Shown: positions 44,412-53,883, counted from the stretch's first letter. The stretch is DNA of 64,000 bases from CAVUNY01 sp963843535 (GCA_963843535.1 CAWJKU010000002.1:310001-374000), one strand, 5' to 3'. A program made the numbers and translations. The notes: generated by a model from the sequence alone, not told the origin.

Positions 44412-45410
44412 CTAGTCATAATTGACGCGTTTTCCGGCGAGTTGATTTTGGAAAACAGTCAAGAGCATAATGACGAGAAATATTATAAATGAAAGTGCTG
44501 CGCTGTACCCATACCGGTTGAATTGGTAAAGCTGGTTAAAAATAAAAATGCTTGAAGTCGTTGTTGCATCTCCCGGACCGCCTAAAGTCATAATGTAGAT
44601 ATGATTGAAAGCTTTAAAGGTGCCGATTACCGTCAAAATCAACAAGAAAAAAGTCGTTGGAGACAGGAGTGGGAAGGTGATGTAACGAAACAATCCCCAG
44701 CCTTCCGCGCCATCAACCTTAGCGGCATCATACAACTCGCCCGGGATATTCCCCAAACCTGCCAGGAAGATGACAATATCATATCCGACGAAAACCCAGG
44801 TTGTGTAAATAATGAGAGAAATTAATGCCAGGCTGGGACCCTGTGCCCAGGTCGGCAAATCGATCCCAGCTGGAGTCAAGATTAGGTTAAATATGCCGTT
44901 GCCCTCACCAAGCCATTTTAAAGGCTGCCCCCCAAATGCCTCAATTAGCTTATTGATCGGTCCGTTATCCGGACTGTATAAGAAGGCCCACACGGCAGCC
45001 GAAGCGACAGTGGTCGTGATATAAGGCAAAAAATAGAACATGCGGTAAACAGCGAGGCCGCGAATTTTCTGAAACAAGAGGTATGCCAGAACAAGGCCCA
45101 GTCCTAATTGCAGAGGGACTGAGATGATTGAATACGTCGCGGTGATCAACAGCGAATGCCACATGTCTGGATCGCTGAATGCCCGGGTATAGTTATCAAA
45201 GAAAATCAGGTTAACACATGAAAGCTTCCATTCACACATGCTGATATAGAAGCCGTATAGGACAGGATAAAGCTCAAATATTAACAGCAAAATAAATGCA
45301 GGGGCTAAGAGTCCGTAACCCAAACCGATTTCTCTTATCCTGCGCCAGGTGCGTGTTGATGATGGTTTTGACTTAGAAGTCACTGAGATTGTCTCGGTCT
45401 GTGCCGTCAT
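44412..45410 (-). CDS. Sugar ABC transporter permease, MalF type
   Basis: First gene of the sugar ABC operon, 332 aa, with six helices after a Ser/Thr-rich N-terminus. The EAA loop reads DAAKVDGAEGWGLFRYITFPLLSPTTFF, and GLLAPAFILLLIFELYPVLYGFYIS and the TLGGPGDATTTSS stretch are family hallmarks. It should form the membrane channel with the MalG-type subunit. Upstream (45411-45596) has a possible -10 box TACAAT on the minus strand at 45483-45488; the leader to the start is about 70 bases. No regulator gene is adjacent. Confidence 0.95.
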   Translation of the reverse strand: MTAQTETISVTSKSKPSSTRTWRRIREIGLGYGLLAPAFILLLIFELYPVLYGFYISMCEWKLSCVNLIFFDNYTRAFSDPDMWHSLLITATYSIISVPLQLGLGLVLAYLLFQKIRGLAVYRMFYFLPYITTTVASAAVWAFLYSPDNGPINKLIEAFGGQPLKWLGEGNGIFNLILTPAGIDLPTWAQGPSLALISLIIYTTWVFVGYDIVIFLAGLGNIPGELYDAAKVDGAEGWGLFRYITFPLLSPTTFFLLILTVIGTFKAFNHIYIMTLGGPGDATTTSSIFIFNQLYQFNRYGYSAALSFIIFLVIMLLTVFQNQLAGKRVNYD

Positions 45411-45596
45411 TAAATGTGCTGCTCCTCATGACTTTGGCAATGGTTTACACGTTATGTCCAGTTCTTCTACCACCCTGGGATAATTGTACCAAAAAATAAC
45501 CACAGCACAAATGACTTTCGTTCTGAAAATCACAATAAAAGAATAACAAAACAGCTTTAACGGCCCATCAAGATCAGGTTAACATTTTGTATATGC

Positions 45597-47417
45597 TCAC
45601 TTTGCTTGAAGTATAAACCGCGCCAGGATAGGGTCGTGATCTGACAGGCTTTTTATGGCCGCAAATTCTGCGTTAACATGAACAACCGCATAATAGCTTA
45701 TTTTGTCTGCCAATGTCTGGCTCGCCAGCATTTGGTCCAGCACCTGGGAATTGCCATCAAAAACATAACTGTACCGTTGATTTTCTGGCAGGGTTAATAC
45801 CAGGTTCTTCATATTATGCCCAGCCAGTTTGGATAAGGCTGCAGAAAATTGAAAATCGTTAAAATCACCCAATACCAGCACATTTGCATTCGCATCAGCT
45901 GCCAGTAATTTTACGATGAAGCCCTGGATGATTTCTGCTTGCCGCAATCGCTGTTTCTCAGAAGACAGAACCGGCGGTTGGTACCGACCAAAAAGAGGCG
46001 AATCTTCGCCTTTGGAATTTAAATGAACGCCGATGAGAAACATTTTTTGCCCCCGGTAAAGAAATTCTCCGACTAAAGGTTTACGGCTGTTATCGAATGC
46101 AGAGTTTTGGGGATCTATTCTACCTGGACTCAATGATAGTTCAAGGCTGTTTTGCCCAACTACTATGCCAACCGCATCAGATGCAGTTCCTCGACCGCGG
46201 TCGATGAATTGCAGTCCGCGGTCGGTCCGAAAAAGAAAACCAACTCGAATGTTCCCACCAGGTTCACCACCATCTTGACCCCGCTCTGGAGCCACTTCGC
46301 GGAATTCATAAAGAGGACCGCCAGCATTTTTTATGGCTTCAATTAATACGCGAAATGTCTGACTCGCATCAGTGATCTGATCGTCGATCGGTCCATTATT
46401 ATCCTGGATTTCGTCTAAAGATATGATATCGGGTGATTTCAGATTCACGACGATCAGCTGGGCAAAATCCGCAAAGCGAGATTTCCCATCACCAGGATCC
46501 AGATTTTGGACATTCAGCGCGGCGATTGAGAGCTCAGCGAGCGTAGGATCTGGAGCAATTTCTTTTTCGAGATGGGCTGTTTGATATGAAGGTCGCTGCG
46601 TGAGCTGCAGTTTAAAATTCCCAAAGGAATAATCCAAAACGCCAACCAATGGCTGGGTAAAGGTATCCCCCACGTTTACCTCAGGCAGCGCCGTTAACAA
46701 ATCATCGATGATTATTCGTTCAGGATTAAAATCGTCCTTCCTGATAACAATCCCACCCCGCGGAGTACGCAGGGCCGCATCCAGACCAGAATCGGCGAGA
46801 ACAGCAATTTCTTTGTAACCGTTCGTCGGCCCTACCACCACCGCCTGGTTGACTTGCACAAGCATACTTTCCATGCTTTCATAAAAATCTACTCCATTAG
46901 CAACCGGATCAAATGAGTCGTTATCGCTTTTTATCATCTGCACGGGAGGGATTCGTCCATTTCGGCCGATCACGGTAGGTGTTACATTTAACATGCCCTT
47001 TGAAATTATATCGATACGCGGCTTTATTATTTCGGTGATCGAAAGATTGCCCGTTGCGATCCCTCCTGGATAATATTCAGCTACCGTTCCACTCACCAGA
47101 ACCTCATCTCCGGTCTTAATAATCGGAGATGATTCTGTTATCACGAGAATCCCTTCACTGGTTTTATCGTTTTGATCTGGATCAGTATCTTGCAAATAAA
47201 AACCATCCGCCCTGACCGCGGTAACGACTCCGTGAACATCATTTACGGTTTGGTTGTTCAGCGGTGAAGTATGAGTTTCGCCTTGAATCGTGTGGATTGG
47301 TTGTCCATAGTTGCTCGTCTGGGTACTTTGGGAATACCCGGTAAATGAACACCCGGAGGAAAATAATATTGATATAACAACAAGGGTGAAAAATTTTAGA
47401 AATTTTTTAGCCTTCAT
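45597..47417 (-). CDS. Secreted endonuclease/exonuclease/phosphatase-family lipoprotein
   Basis: Probable extracellular nuclease, 606 aa. The signal peptide ends in FSSGC, a lipobox. An OB-fold-like nuclease domain (residues about 60-150, GVVTAVRADGFYLQD and EVLVSGTVAEYYPGG) precedes the EEP catalytic domain. Catalytic signs are SLDEIQDN, GVHLNSKG, LGDFNDFQFS and the final LSDHDPILARF (Asp-His pair). This layout is shared by secreted DNases of many bacteria. It could take up phosphate or nucleosides from DNA outside. ATG 47417 follows a short A/T-rich leader. It is divergent from fmdB. Confidence 0.88.
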   Translation of the reverse strand: MKAKKFLKFFTLVVISILFSSGCSFTGYSQSTQTSNYGQPIHTIQGETHTSPLNNQTVNDVHGVVTAVRADGFYLQDTDPDQNDKTSEGILVITESSPIIKTGDEVLVSGTVAEYYPGGIATGNLSITEIIKPRIDIISKGMLNVTPTVIGRNGRIPPVQMIKSDNDSFDPVANGVDFYESMESMLVQVNQAVVVGPTNGYKEIAVLADSGLDAALRTPRGGIVIRKDDFNPERIIIDDLLTALPEVNVGDTFTQPLVGVLDYSFGNFKLQLTQRPSYQTAHLEKEIAPDPTLAELSIAALNVQNLDPGDGKSRFADFAQLIVVNLKSPDIISLDEIQDNNGPIDDQITDASQTFRVLIEAIKNAGGPLYEFREVAPERGQDGGEPGGNIRVGFLFRTDRGLQFIDRGRGTASDAVGIVVGQNSLELSLSPGRIDPQNSAFDNSRKPLVGEFLYRGQKMFLIGVHLNSKGEDSPLFGRYQPPVLSSEKQRLRQAEIIQGFIVKLLAADANANVLVLGDFNDFQFSAALSKLAGHNMKNLVLTLPENQRYSYVFDGNSQVLDQMLASQTLADKISYYAVVHVNAEFAAIKSLSDHDPILARFILQAK

Positions 47418-47489
47418 GGATAAACCGTAAAATTGGGATGGAATGAGTATATCATGGGATATTTTCGCTAATTCTCGGAAATAAACCTA

Positions 47490-47517
47490 TTGACCAAAAC
47501 CTAAAACACATTACAAT
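47490..47517 (+). promoter_or_regulatory. Promoter for fmdB-SDR genes
   Basis: TTGACC at 47490-47495, 16-base spacer, TACAAT at 47512-47517, 40 bases before the start codon. A good sigma-70 match. Confidence 0.62.
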
Positions 47518-47557
47518 AAAGCATTATTGCTCCTATATTTCCTTTACGGAGGCTTTC

Positions 47558-47791
47558 ATGCCGATTTATGAGTATCTTTGCAAAGATTGTGGACAGCAAT
47601 TTGATAAAATGCGCCCCATGAGCCAGGCAGATGCGGTAATCGAATGCATCAATTGCCACAGCGCGTCGACCCGGCGCCTATTATCGCGCTTTTTTGCCTC
47701 CAGTGAAGGCAGAGCAATTGCCAGCCAATCCAGCTCTTGTTCTGGGTGTAGCGGTGGTTCTTGCGGCTCCTGTGGATGCAGCTCTAATTAA
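47558..47791 (+). CDS. FmdB-family zinc-ribbon protein with Cys/Ser/Gly-rich tail
   Basis: Small protein of 77 aa. The N-terminal MPIYEYLCKDCGQQFD and ECINCHSASTRRLLS form the zinc ribbon of the FmdB family (CxxC...CxxC). The tail carries a dense run of Cys, Ser and Gly (CSGCSGGSCGSCGC) with six Cys. Such tails occur in FmdB-like proteins but their role is unknown; extra metal binding is possible. ATG 47558 has ACGGAGG upstream. It is followed after 10 bases by an SDR gene. The family was first linked to formamidase regulation; that role is not implied here. Confidence 0.9.
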   Translation: MPIYEYLCKDCGQQFDKMRPMSQADAVIECINCHSASTRRLLSRFFASSEGRAIASQSSSCSGCSGGSCGSCGCSSN

Positions 47792-47801
47792 CTCCTTATA
47801 A

Positions 47802-48641
47802 ATGAAAAACTTTACTGGTAAATTGGTACTGGTAACAGGCGGTTCCAGCGGAATTGGCCTGGCGGTTTCAAAAATCCTGGTAAAACTGGGGGCCAATGTC
47901 TGGATTTTGGCGCGGCGCGAACCACAATTAAAATCTGCGCTTGAGGAGCTCCAGAAAACCGCCGTCGAGCCCACCCAAACCTTTGGTTACCTTGTGGCAG
48001 ATATTTCTTCCTGGGACCAGGTTCAAAAAGTGGTGGGCGAATTTATCACCACGGTCGGCACCCCCGATTTATTAATTAACAACGCCGGGATTTCTCGCCC
48101 GGGTTTGTTTGTTGAGTTGGACCAGGAAATTTTCCATCAATTGATGGACGTTAATTTCATGGGTCCAGTGCATGTTTTAAAATGCGTTGTCCCCGGAATG
48201 GTCAATCGTAAATCTGGTTACATCGTAAATATTTCATCCCTGGCAGGCTTGGGCGGTGTATATGGCTATAGCGCTTACGGCGCCACGAAATTTGCCGTAC
48301 ATGGTATGACTGACGTGATGATGTATGAGCTAAAGCCATATAACATAAAGTTCTCGATCATATTCCCACCTGATACACGCACACCGGGGCTGGAAGGCGA
48401 TGAACCTTATCTTCCGGCAGTGACCCGCCAGATGAACGCTGATTTTGGGACCGTCATGGATGCGGATGAGGTTGCCAGGGAAATTGTAAACGGAATAAAG
48501 AATGAAAATTACTTCATCATCCCCGGTTTCAGCAACAAAGTTTTGAATGTAATTAATAATTTGTTTGGGTATCGGGTAGTTGGCCTGATCGTCGATTACT
48601 CCCGCAACAAATTAGCGCGAAAAGAAGCTAAGGTTAAGTGA
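47802..48641 (+). CDS. Short-chain dehydrogenase, 3-ketodihydrosphingosine reductase-like
   Basis: Rossmann-fold oxidoreductase, 279 aa. The cofactor motif is VTGGSSGIG with Arg residues after beta-2 (ARREPQ), suggesting NADPH. NNAGIS and catalytic Ser, Tyr and Lys (NISSLAG, YSAYGATKFA) are intact. The stretch FSIIFPPDTRTPGLEGDEP resembles KDSR, the sphingoid-base reductase, more than FabG. The C-terminus has a hydrophobic segment. No serine palmitoyltransferase gene is in the window, so a sphingolipid role is only a hint. It overlaps the convergent ctaA by 30 bases. Confidence 0.85.
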   Translation: MKNFTGKLVLVTGGSSGIGLAVSKILVKLGANVWILARREPQLKSALEELQKTAVEPTQTFGYLVADISSWDQVQKVVGEFITTVGTPDLLINNAGISRPGLFVELDQEIFHQLMDVNFMGPVHVLKCVVPGMVNRKSGYIVNISSLAGLGGVYGYSAYGATKFAVHGMTDVMMYELKPYNIKFSIIFPPDTRTPGLEGDEPYLPAVTRQMNADFGTVMDADEVAREIVNGIKNENYFIIPGFSNKVLNVINNLFGYRVVGLIVDYSRNKLARKEAKVK

Positions 48642-49529
48642 AAAAACCAGCACTACCCCTGTCCATATCAAATCAGTGACCATTAAATGCACCAACTGCA
48701 TCCATGTTGGGGCTAATAAAATGACATTAAATCCTCCCAACAACAACTGAAGTCCAAATAATATCATCACTCCGCTTACCAGTTTCCTGGTCAGCGGATT
48801 TTTTTCTTTCTCCCGCAGCCATCGAAAAACCAATCCCCCGAATACCGCCAGGCCAAAAGCAAGTATTGGATGGTAAACCCTCAGGCGGATTAAAAAATGC
48901 GCGGTAGGTGAAACGTCTTGCTGCAGGCCTTGAGCTAATGAGCTTGCCGGAAAAAGGGTATCGCCAAGGGCTGTGATCGCTCCTGAAGCGCCAATTAACA
49001 CCATTGCCATGACTACTATCAACAACATCGCGGAAGAACGACCCTTCCAGGCCCAGCCTGTCGGCTCACCATAAGTTGCCCACCAGGCAGTCAAACCCAG
49101 GCAAGCTAGGAGAAAGAATGTATTCAGAAGGTGAATGACAATTACCACCGCGCGCATGACAGAATCATCCGTCCCGGTAAGGCCAAAAAGCACGAGGCCA
49201 GCGCCGACCAACCCTTCGGTCAAGGTAAACAGCATTACCCCTGCCGTGGATAGGCGTACCAATGATCTTTTTGATGAGTTCCGCCACGCCCATACCAACA
49301 AAAACACTGCTGGAACAATGACCAGACCGCTGGATACCCGGTGAATAAATTCGATGATCGTTTCAATCTGAGGACTCTGCGGGATAACCTCACCATTACA
49401 AAAGGGCCAATGAGCGCCGCACCCTGCGCCTGAGCCGGTTGCGCGCACGAATGCCCCCCACAATATCACCAGCATATTATAAAATAGTGCCCCCCATGCG
49501 ACCCTGGTAAACAACTCTTTTCTTTTCAT
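48612..49529 (-). CDS. ctaA: COX15/CtaA-family heme A synthase
   Basis: Membrane protein of 305 aa with about eight helices. RATGSGAGCGAHWPFCNGEVIP holds the paired Cys of the first outside loop, and EFIHRVSSGLVI, HLLNTFFLLA, and HPILAFGLAVFGG supply His ligands for heme. CtaA oxidises heme O to heme A for cytochrome oxidases, which implies capacity for oxygen respiration. No cytochrome oxidase genes are in the window. The start overlaps the upstream gene's stop by 4 bases (ATGA). The C-terminus overlaps the SDR gene on the other strand. Confidence 0.93.
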   Translation of the reverse strand: MKRKELFTRVAWGALFYNMLVILWGAFVRATGSGAGCGAHWPFCNGEVIPQSPQIETIIEFIHRVSSGLVIVPAVFLLVWAWRNSSKRSLVRLSTAGVMLFTLTEGLVGAGLVLFGLTGTDDSVMRAVVIVIHLLNTFFLLACLGLTAWWATYGEPTGWAWKGRSSAMLLIVVMAMVLIGASGAITALGDTLFPASSLAQGLQQDVSPTAHFLIRLRVYHPILAFGLAVFGGLVFRWLREKEKNPLTRKLVSGVMILFGLQLLLGGFNVILLAPTWMQLVHLMVTDLIWTGVVLVFSLNLSFFSR

Positions 49530-50860
49530 TCCACATCCCTTTGATGATTTGCAGCTAATAATTTGAGGCTGCGATGTCCTAGCCAGGTCATCTGGCCCAG
49601 ATTAGCCAGCACAAATCCAATCATCCCCATATAAATGCCAATAATTTTGCCATATGCAATTCCGGCAACCGCGGTCAAGACAAAAATCCCCACAAATATT
49701 ACCGTTGCCTCTGGGATAGCTTTTGTTTTCTTTCCGTTCACAATTGTTCCCTGGAACCAGCTTTGCAGCACAGTCATCCCGGCGATAGGTATGGCTATGA
49801 AAAATGCATTCCTGGCGTAAACGGCTAAATCAGGCGGAAGAGCGGAGATGTTCGCGAACCAAAAGAAAGCAAATTGAGAACCTGACGCGGCGATTTCTAT
49901 GACCAATACCGATACGGCAAGGATAAACACGAAATCCTTGATACTTTTGAATGATCCCTGCCAGTCCGTTAAGGCGACAACAACTTCGTTCAAAGCAAAA
50001 CCAGGGCTTCGGAAAATGGATATAAACCCTGATGCCACCGGCCAAACTGCCAATGAAATTAATGGGTCAGGCATCCGGCTAAGAGCCGCGCTCCCCATGG
50101 GCTGCCACAGCAATCCCAGGAAAGAAGTCAAAGCTAATGGTATGTAAAAATTCGCAAATTCTCGCCAACTTATTGCCGGAACCGCTGGAAGCGGCTGAAT
50201 CTCATATTTTAAAACTGGTCTTACCCTGATCCCGGCATATATCGCTTCACTCATCACCCCCACCGATTGGGCCATGGCGCCAACCGCGACCCCAGGGATT
50301 GAGCCAATCAGGTAACCAACCAGTAAAACGATTCCTCCCCCGCTCAAACGAATCACCGTTCCGATTCCTACCGCATCTGAATGACCGCAACGGATTAAAA
50401 CCCCTTGTTGAAATCTACGAAAAGCAATCGACCAGGTCCAGGGTGTGATCAGCATCAACCCCAAACGGCCCGGTTCTATGACATTTTCGGGAAGGTTTAT
50501 TACCTGGCGGGCGACAAAATAATATGCCGGCGTAAAAGCAATGATCATGTGGATTAAGGTCATGATCCCACCAGCAGCCATCATGAAGCGAAATATTTTT
50601 TGATAAGACGCCCAATCTCTCGATAAAGCAATCGAGGCCGCCAGAAGCATGATAATCGGGGATTCAACAATGAGTGCCACGGGAAATACAATCCCGCCGT
50701 ATGCCGCCAGGTTGATTTCAGGGTCAGGCAATCTGGCTATAACTGCACTCAATACCGGTAATTCTAGCGACATTAACAACCAGCTGGCCGCTAAAGGCCA
50801 CCAGGTTTGAAAAACCCGACTGATTGGTAAGTGAGTAGACCGGGATGAAGGAACAGCCAT
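49526..50860 (-). CDS. Polytopic membrane protein, MATE/ANK-like (MOP superfamily)
   Basis: Integral membrane protein of about 444 aa with roughly 12 hydrophobic segments. Two halves show a repeated pattern: ELPVLSAVIARLPDPEINLAAYG in the first and WQPMGSAALSRMPDPLISLAVWP in the second, as expected for MATE-type flippases and ANK-like transporters of the MOP superfamily. The start was moved to ATG 50860 as AGGA lies 8 bases upstream; an in-frame ATG at 50926 lacks a site. It precedes ctaA with a 4-base overlap. The substrate is unknown. Confidence 0.78.
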   Translation of the reverse strand: MAVPSSRSTHLPISRVFQTWWPLAASWLLMSLELPVLSAVIARLPDPEINLAAYGGIVFPVALIVESPIIMLLAASIALSRDWASYQKIFRFMMAAGGIMTLIHMIIAFTPAYYFVARQVINLPENVIEPGRLGLMLITPWTWSIAFRRFQQGVLIRCGHSDAVGIGTVIRLSGGGIVLLVGYLIGSIPGVAVGAMAQSVGVMSEAIYAGIRVRPVLKYEIQPLPAVPAISWREFANFYIPLALTSFLGLLWQPMGSAALSRMPDPLISLAVWPVASGFISIFRSPGFALNEVVVALTDWQGSFKSIKDFVFILAVSVLVIEIAASGSQFAFFWFANISALPPDLAVYARNAFFIAIPIAGMTVLQSWFQGTIVNGKKTKAIPEATVIFVGIFVLTAVAGIAYGKIIGIYMGMIGFVLANLGQMTWLGHRSLKLLAANHQRDVE

Positions 50861-50965
50861 TGAAGAAATCCTGATGCAGGATGTAAAAAGTATAACATTA
50901 CCTGTTGATCGGGAATGGGTATTCACCAGGCCAGTTATCGCTCTGCACGAACATTGTACAATCTA

Positions 50966-50994
50966 TGGACAAAAAAATTATGGGCTTATACAAT
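50966..50994 (+). promoter_or_regulatory. Promoter for TspO-like gene
   Basis: TGGACA at 50966-50971, 17-base spacer, TACAAT at 50989-50994, about 18 bases before the start codon at 51013. A strong sigma-70 match; it helps rule out an upstream start at 50905. Confidence 0.68.
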
Positions 50995-51012
50995 ATTGAA
51001 GAGGTGAAAAAA

Positions 51013-51792
51013 ATGAATAAAATGCAATGGATCAATATTGTAACGCTCGTAATCACATTGATCATGAATGGCCTGGCCAATGCCCTACCGCTCAACGGAC
51101 GCACAACCGGATCGATATCTGATTCTTTTCCGGTTCTATTCACCCCGGCTGGATATGTCTTTTCAATCTGGGGAATTATTTATCTCGGTTTAATCGCGTT
51201 CGGAATTTATCAGGCGCTGCCTGCCCAACGTGATAATCAGCGCCTGCTGCGGATTGGCCCCTGGTTTGCGATTGGCAACCTGTTTAATGCAGCCTGGATA
51301 GTTTTGTGGCATTATGGATTTTATACTTTGACGGTTGTCGCCATGTTGGGTCTGCTGGCTGCCTTACTGATTATTTTTCAACGACTGGCCATATCCAAGA
51401 AACCTGGAAATAATCGTGAACTGTGGTTGGTCAATATCCCCTTCAGCATTTACCTGGGTTGGATATCCGTCGCGACCATCGCCAATTTCTCTGCTGCGCT
51501 CTACAATCTCGGCTTCACTGGCGGTCCTTTGTCACAAGAGGTCTGGACAGTCGCCCTCATCCTGGTCGCCACGATCCTCGGACTGATCATGACCTGGCAG
51601 CAGCGTCAGATCGCTTATCCCCTGGTTCTCGTGTGGGCCTTTATTGGCATCCTGGTAAAACAATCTGCCAATCTGCCGGTGTCCATTTCTGCAGGTGTTG
51701 CTGCAGCGCTGCTTACCGTTGCCATCATTGTGACTGCAATCCTCCCTCTCTTCAGATCGGATATTAACCAAAAAGCAAGCCGCGTTGTATAA
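51013..51792 (+). CDS. TspO/MBR-like tryptophan-rich sensory-type membrane protein
   Basis: Membrane protein of 259 aa with about seven hydrophobic segments. The block FTPAGYVFSIWGIIYLGLIAFGIYQ, rich in Trp and Pro, matches proteins annotated as tryptophan-rich sensory (TspO/MBR-related), and NAAWIVLWHYGFY adds to this. Classic TspO has five helices and about 160 residues; this one is longer, so the relation may be distant. TspO binds porphyrins and ctaA is close by on the other strand, an attractive but unproven link. ATG 51013 has GAGGTG upstream. It was placed after the promoter at 50966. Confidence 0.72.
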   Translation: MNKMQWINIVTLVITLIMNGLANALPLNGRTTGSISDSFPVLFTPAGYVFSIWGIIYLGLIAFGIYQALPAQRDNQRLLRIGPWFAIGNLFNAAWIVLWHYGFYTLTVVAMLGLLAALLIIFQRLAISKKPGNNRELWLVNIPFSIYLGWISVATIANFSAALYNLGFTGGPLSQEVWTVALILVATILGLIMTWQQRQIAYPLVLVWAFIGILVKQSANLPVSISAGVAAALLTVAIIVTAILPLFRSDINQKASRVV

Positions 51793-51817
51793 TCAATCTG
51801 TAGATTGGAGGTAAATA

Positions 51818-52033
51818 ATGGCAGAAAACAAAGAATCGAGCGCAAAAAAAGATCAAAACCCAAATTTCAGCGAAGCACGTGAGCATTTTCGGGCCGCCCA
51901 TAAAGAAATGCGCGAATCGTTCGAAGCCCTCCTTCCAGCGGGTTTTCGCGAAAGACGCCGCGCGGCTCGCAAAGAGTTCCTGCTGGGTCTGCGAAAACTG
52001 GTCGATATCGCGATCGAACGCACAGAAAAATAG
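51818..52033 (+). CDS. Small charged helical protein, unknown function
   Basis: Protein of 71 aa with many Lys, Arg and Glu. Residues 18-70 (SEAREHFRAAHKEMRESFEALL and RRAARKEFLLGLRKLVDIAIE) should form two amphipathic helices. ATG 51818 has a clear GGAGG site 5 bases upstream, and a terminator follows the stop, so it looks like a real gene. It lies 25 bases after the TspO-like gene and probably shares its transcript. No family was recognised. Confidence 0.72.
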   Translation: MAENKESSAKKDQNPNFSEAREHFRAAHKEMRESFEALLPAGFRERRRAARKEFLLGLRKLVDIAIERTEK

Positions 52034-52049
52034 ATGAGCTAAAAAACTG

Positions 52050-52080
52050 ATATATGGCGCTTCTATGAAGCGCCATATAT
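52050..52080. terminator. Terminator hairpin after the small charged protein gene
   Basis: Perfect 14-bp stem ATATATGGCGCTTC/GAAGCGCCATATAT with loop TAT. It lies between convergent genes. No T-run follows the stem on either strand, so it may act on both or be helped by other factors. Confidence 0.72.
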
Positions 52081-52106
52081 CTATGCGAAACCATTATTGC
52101 GGTTAG

Positions 52107-53777
52107 CTACCGTGGAATTACGGCAAACCCCAGCGCTATGACGGCAAAAACACCCAGGACAACTGCGGCTGCGATTTCTCGAGCCAGGTACATTTGTGTG
52201 CCTGCCATCAACAATCCAGTAAAAATGACCGCCGCGGTCAAACTCCGCACCCCCCGCTCTACTCGAGCGATCCTGCGGTTGGTATCCGGTGTTTGCACCT
52301 CAAGCTTGCCTTGCTCAAGTCGGTTCAACAGGTTGTCAGTTTTTCGGGGTAAGCCGCCTATCAAGGTGATTATGCTGACGAATTCCCCCAACCAGAAACG
52401 CAGCCCACCGCTTCCTTCTGCGGCAACCAGTTTTTGAGCGTACGGGCCAATATTCGCCCATATATTGAATTGGTTGTCCAGACCCGAGCACAATCCGGAG
52501 AGGATTCCCAGGCAGCGTCCCAATAACAGCAGGTTTTGCGGGATTTGAAAAGGCATTTCATATAACAAATCGCCGAATTCGCGGGCGAACTTAACCGCTT
52601 CTTCCTGGTGCATCGACATCAGTTCAGGAGCAGTTTTCCCCCAAAAACGCTCAAACACCCGGTTTGTCGCCCGTTCCAATAGATCCAGGTCGGCGCCAGG
52701 CAGCAATACGCCAAGAGACTGGTATGCTTTGATAATCCGTTTTGCATCTTGCGTTCCAACCGCAATAAGTATTTCCCGCAAATTGCCCATCAGGCTTTGC
52801 GACAGTGTGCCGGCCATGCCAAAATCGATAAACACCAGCCGCCAATTCTGCCCCAGGCGTACGGATTCTTCGCCTTTCACTGGCAGAACAAAAAGATTGC
52901 CCGGATGAGGGTCGGCGTGAAAAAAAAGGTCCTCAAAAATCTGTTTTAAATATGTACTGAAGAGCTTGGTAGCAACTTCGCTTCGGTCAATGCCAGCCGC
53001 AACGATCGCCGGGTAGTCGATAATTTTGATCGCTTCGATATATTCCAGGGTAAGGACTCGCCGAGTAGTGTGACTCCAAACTACTTTTGGAACCAGGATT
53101 TCCGGATCATTCTTGAAATTCTCACCAAATCGCTCTGCGTTCTTGCCCTCATTCAAATAATCCAGCTCTTCCATAAAAGAACGGCTGAATTCTCCCATCA
53201 ATGCCGGTACGTCTGCCCTTTTCCTAATCGGTGGGTAGCGCATCAACCAGCCAGACACCACTTTTAAAGCTGCCAGATCGACATCAATAATCTGATCAAT
53301 ATTAGGGCGTTGGATTTTTATGATCACATCACACGGATCATCGTCACCAGTGGTCCCGCACTGCCCCCTGATTCTGGCCCTGTGCACCTGTCCAATCGAA
53401 GCTGCAGCCAAAGGTATGGATTCTATTGACTCAAATTTTTCATCCAGAGAAACCCCAAACTCAGTCACTGCGACCTTTAATAAATCCTCAAGTTCCTCAG
53501 GTTTAACTTCATCCTGCAAACCTGCCAGCTCATTGGTTATCTCCGCGGGTAATACATCTAATCTGGCCGATAGAAATTGGCCAACTTTGATCATTACCCC
53601 CCCCATACGGACGGCTTCAACGCGAAACGCCGCAGCCATTCGCCGGTATCGTTCTCGCCGGGTAGATCTGACCAATTTGCGAAAGCCAACGTGGAAGAGG
53701 AAGACATCCCACCAGATGAAGGAAAGTATAATTTTCCCAAAGAACCAGAGGATATGCCTGTATCGATTGCGGTACAT
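52107..53777 (-). CDS. ABC1/UbiB-family atypical kinase
   Basis: Protein of 556 aa in the ABC1/ADCK/UbiB family, which has ATPase or kinase-like activity linked to quinone and lipid biology. The KxGQ motif is MIKVGQFLSARLDVLP, the Ala-rich loop is PLAAASIGQVHRA, and LVFIDFGMAGTLS gives the DFG-like metal site; FFHADPHPGNLFVLP is the catalytic loop. The C-terminus has two hydrophobic helices that anchor it in the membrane. An in-frame ATG at 53777 starts it. It is divergent from the cyclophilin gene over 106 bases. No ubiquinone genes are nearby. Confidence 0.92.
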   Translation of the reverse strand: MYRNRYRHILWFFGKIILSFIWWDVFLFHVGFRKLVRSTRRERYRRMAAAFRVEAVRMGGVMIKVGQFLSARLDVLPAEITNELAGLQDEVKPEELEDLLKVAVTEFGVSLDEKFESIESIPLAAASIGQVHRARIRGQCGTTGDDDPCDVIIKIQRPNIDQIIDVDLAALKVVSGWLMRYPPIRKRADVPALMGEFSRSFMEELDYLNEGKNAERFGENFKNDPEILVPKVVWSHTTRRVLTLEYIEAIKIIDYPAIVAAGIDRSEVATKLFSTYLKQIFEDLFFHADPHPGNLFVLPVKGEESVRLGQNWRLVFIDFGMAGTLSQSLMGNLREILIAVGTQDAKRIIKAYQSLGVLLPGADLDLLERATNRVFERFWGKTAPELMSMHQEEAVKFAREFGDLLYEMPFQIPQNLLLLGRCLGILSGLCSGLDNQFNIWANIGPYAQKLVAAEGSGGLRFWLGEFVSIITLIGGLPRKTDNLLNRLEQGKLEVQTPDTNRRIARVERGVRSLTAAVIFTGLLMAGTQMYLAREIAAAVVLGVFAVIALGFAVIPR

Positions 53778-53883
53778 ATTTTTGGATTATACCATTCAGC
53801 GAAATCACCTCATTATCAAATGATATAATCTAGCTCAATGATTTGCCGATCATAAAAACCACCCAATAAAGGACACTTAAAAA

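Noticed and set aside
45441..45460. LacI-like operator upstream of the sugar ABC operon (TGG, ACGT core, CCA)
   Set aside because: Only the outer three bases and the central four are symmetric; the middle of each arm does not match.
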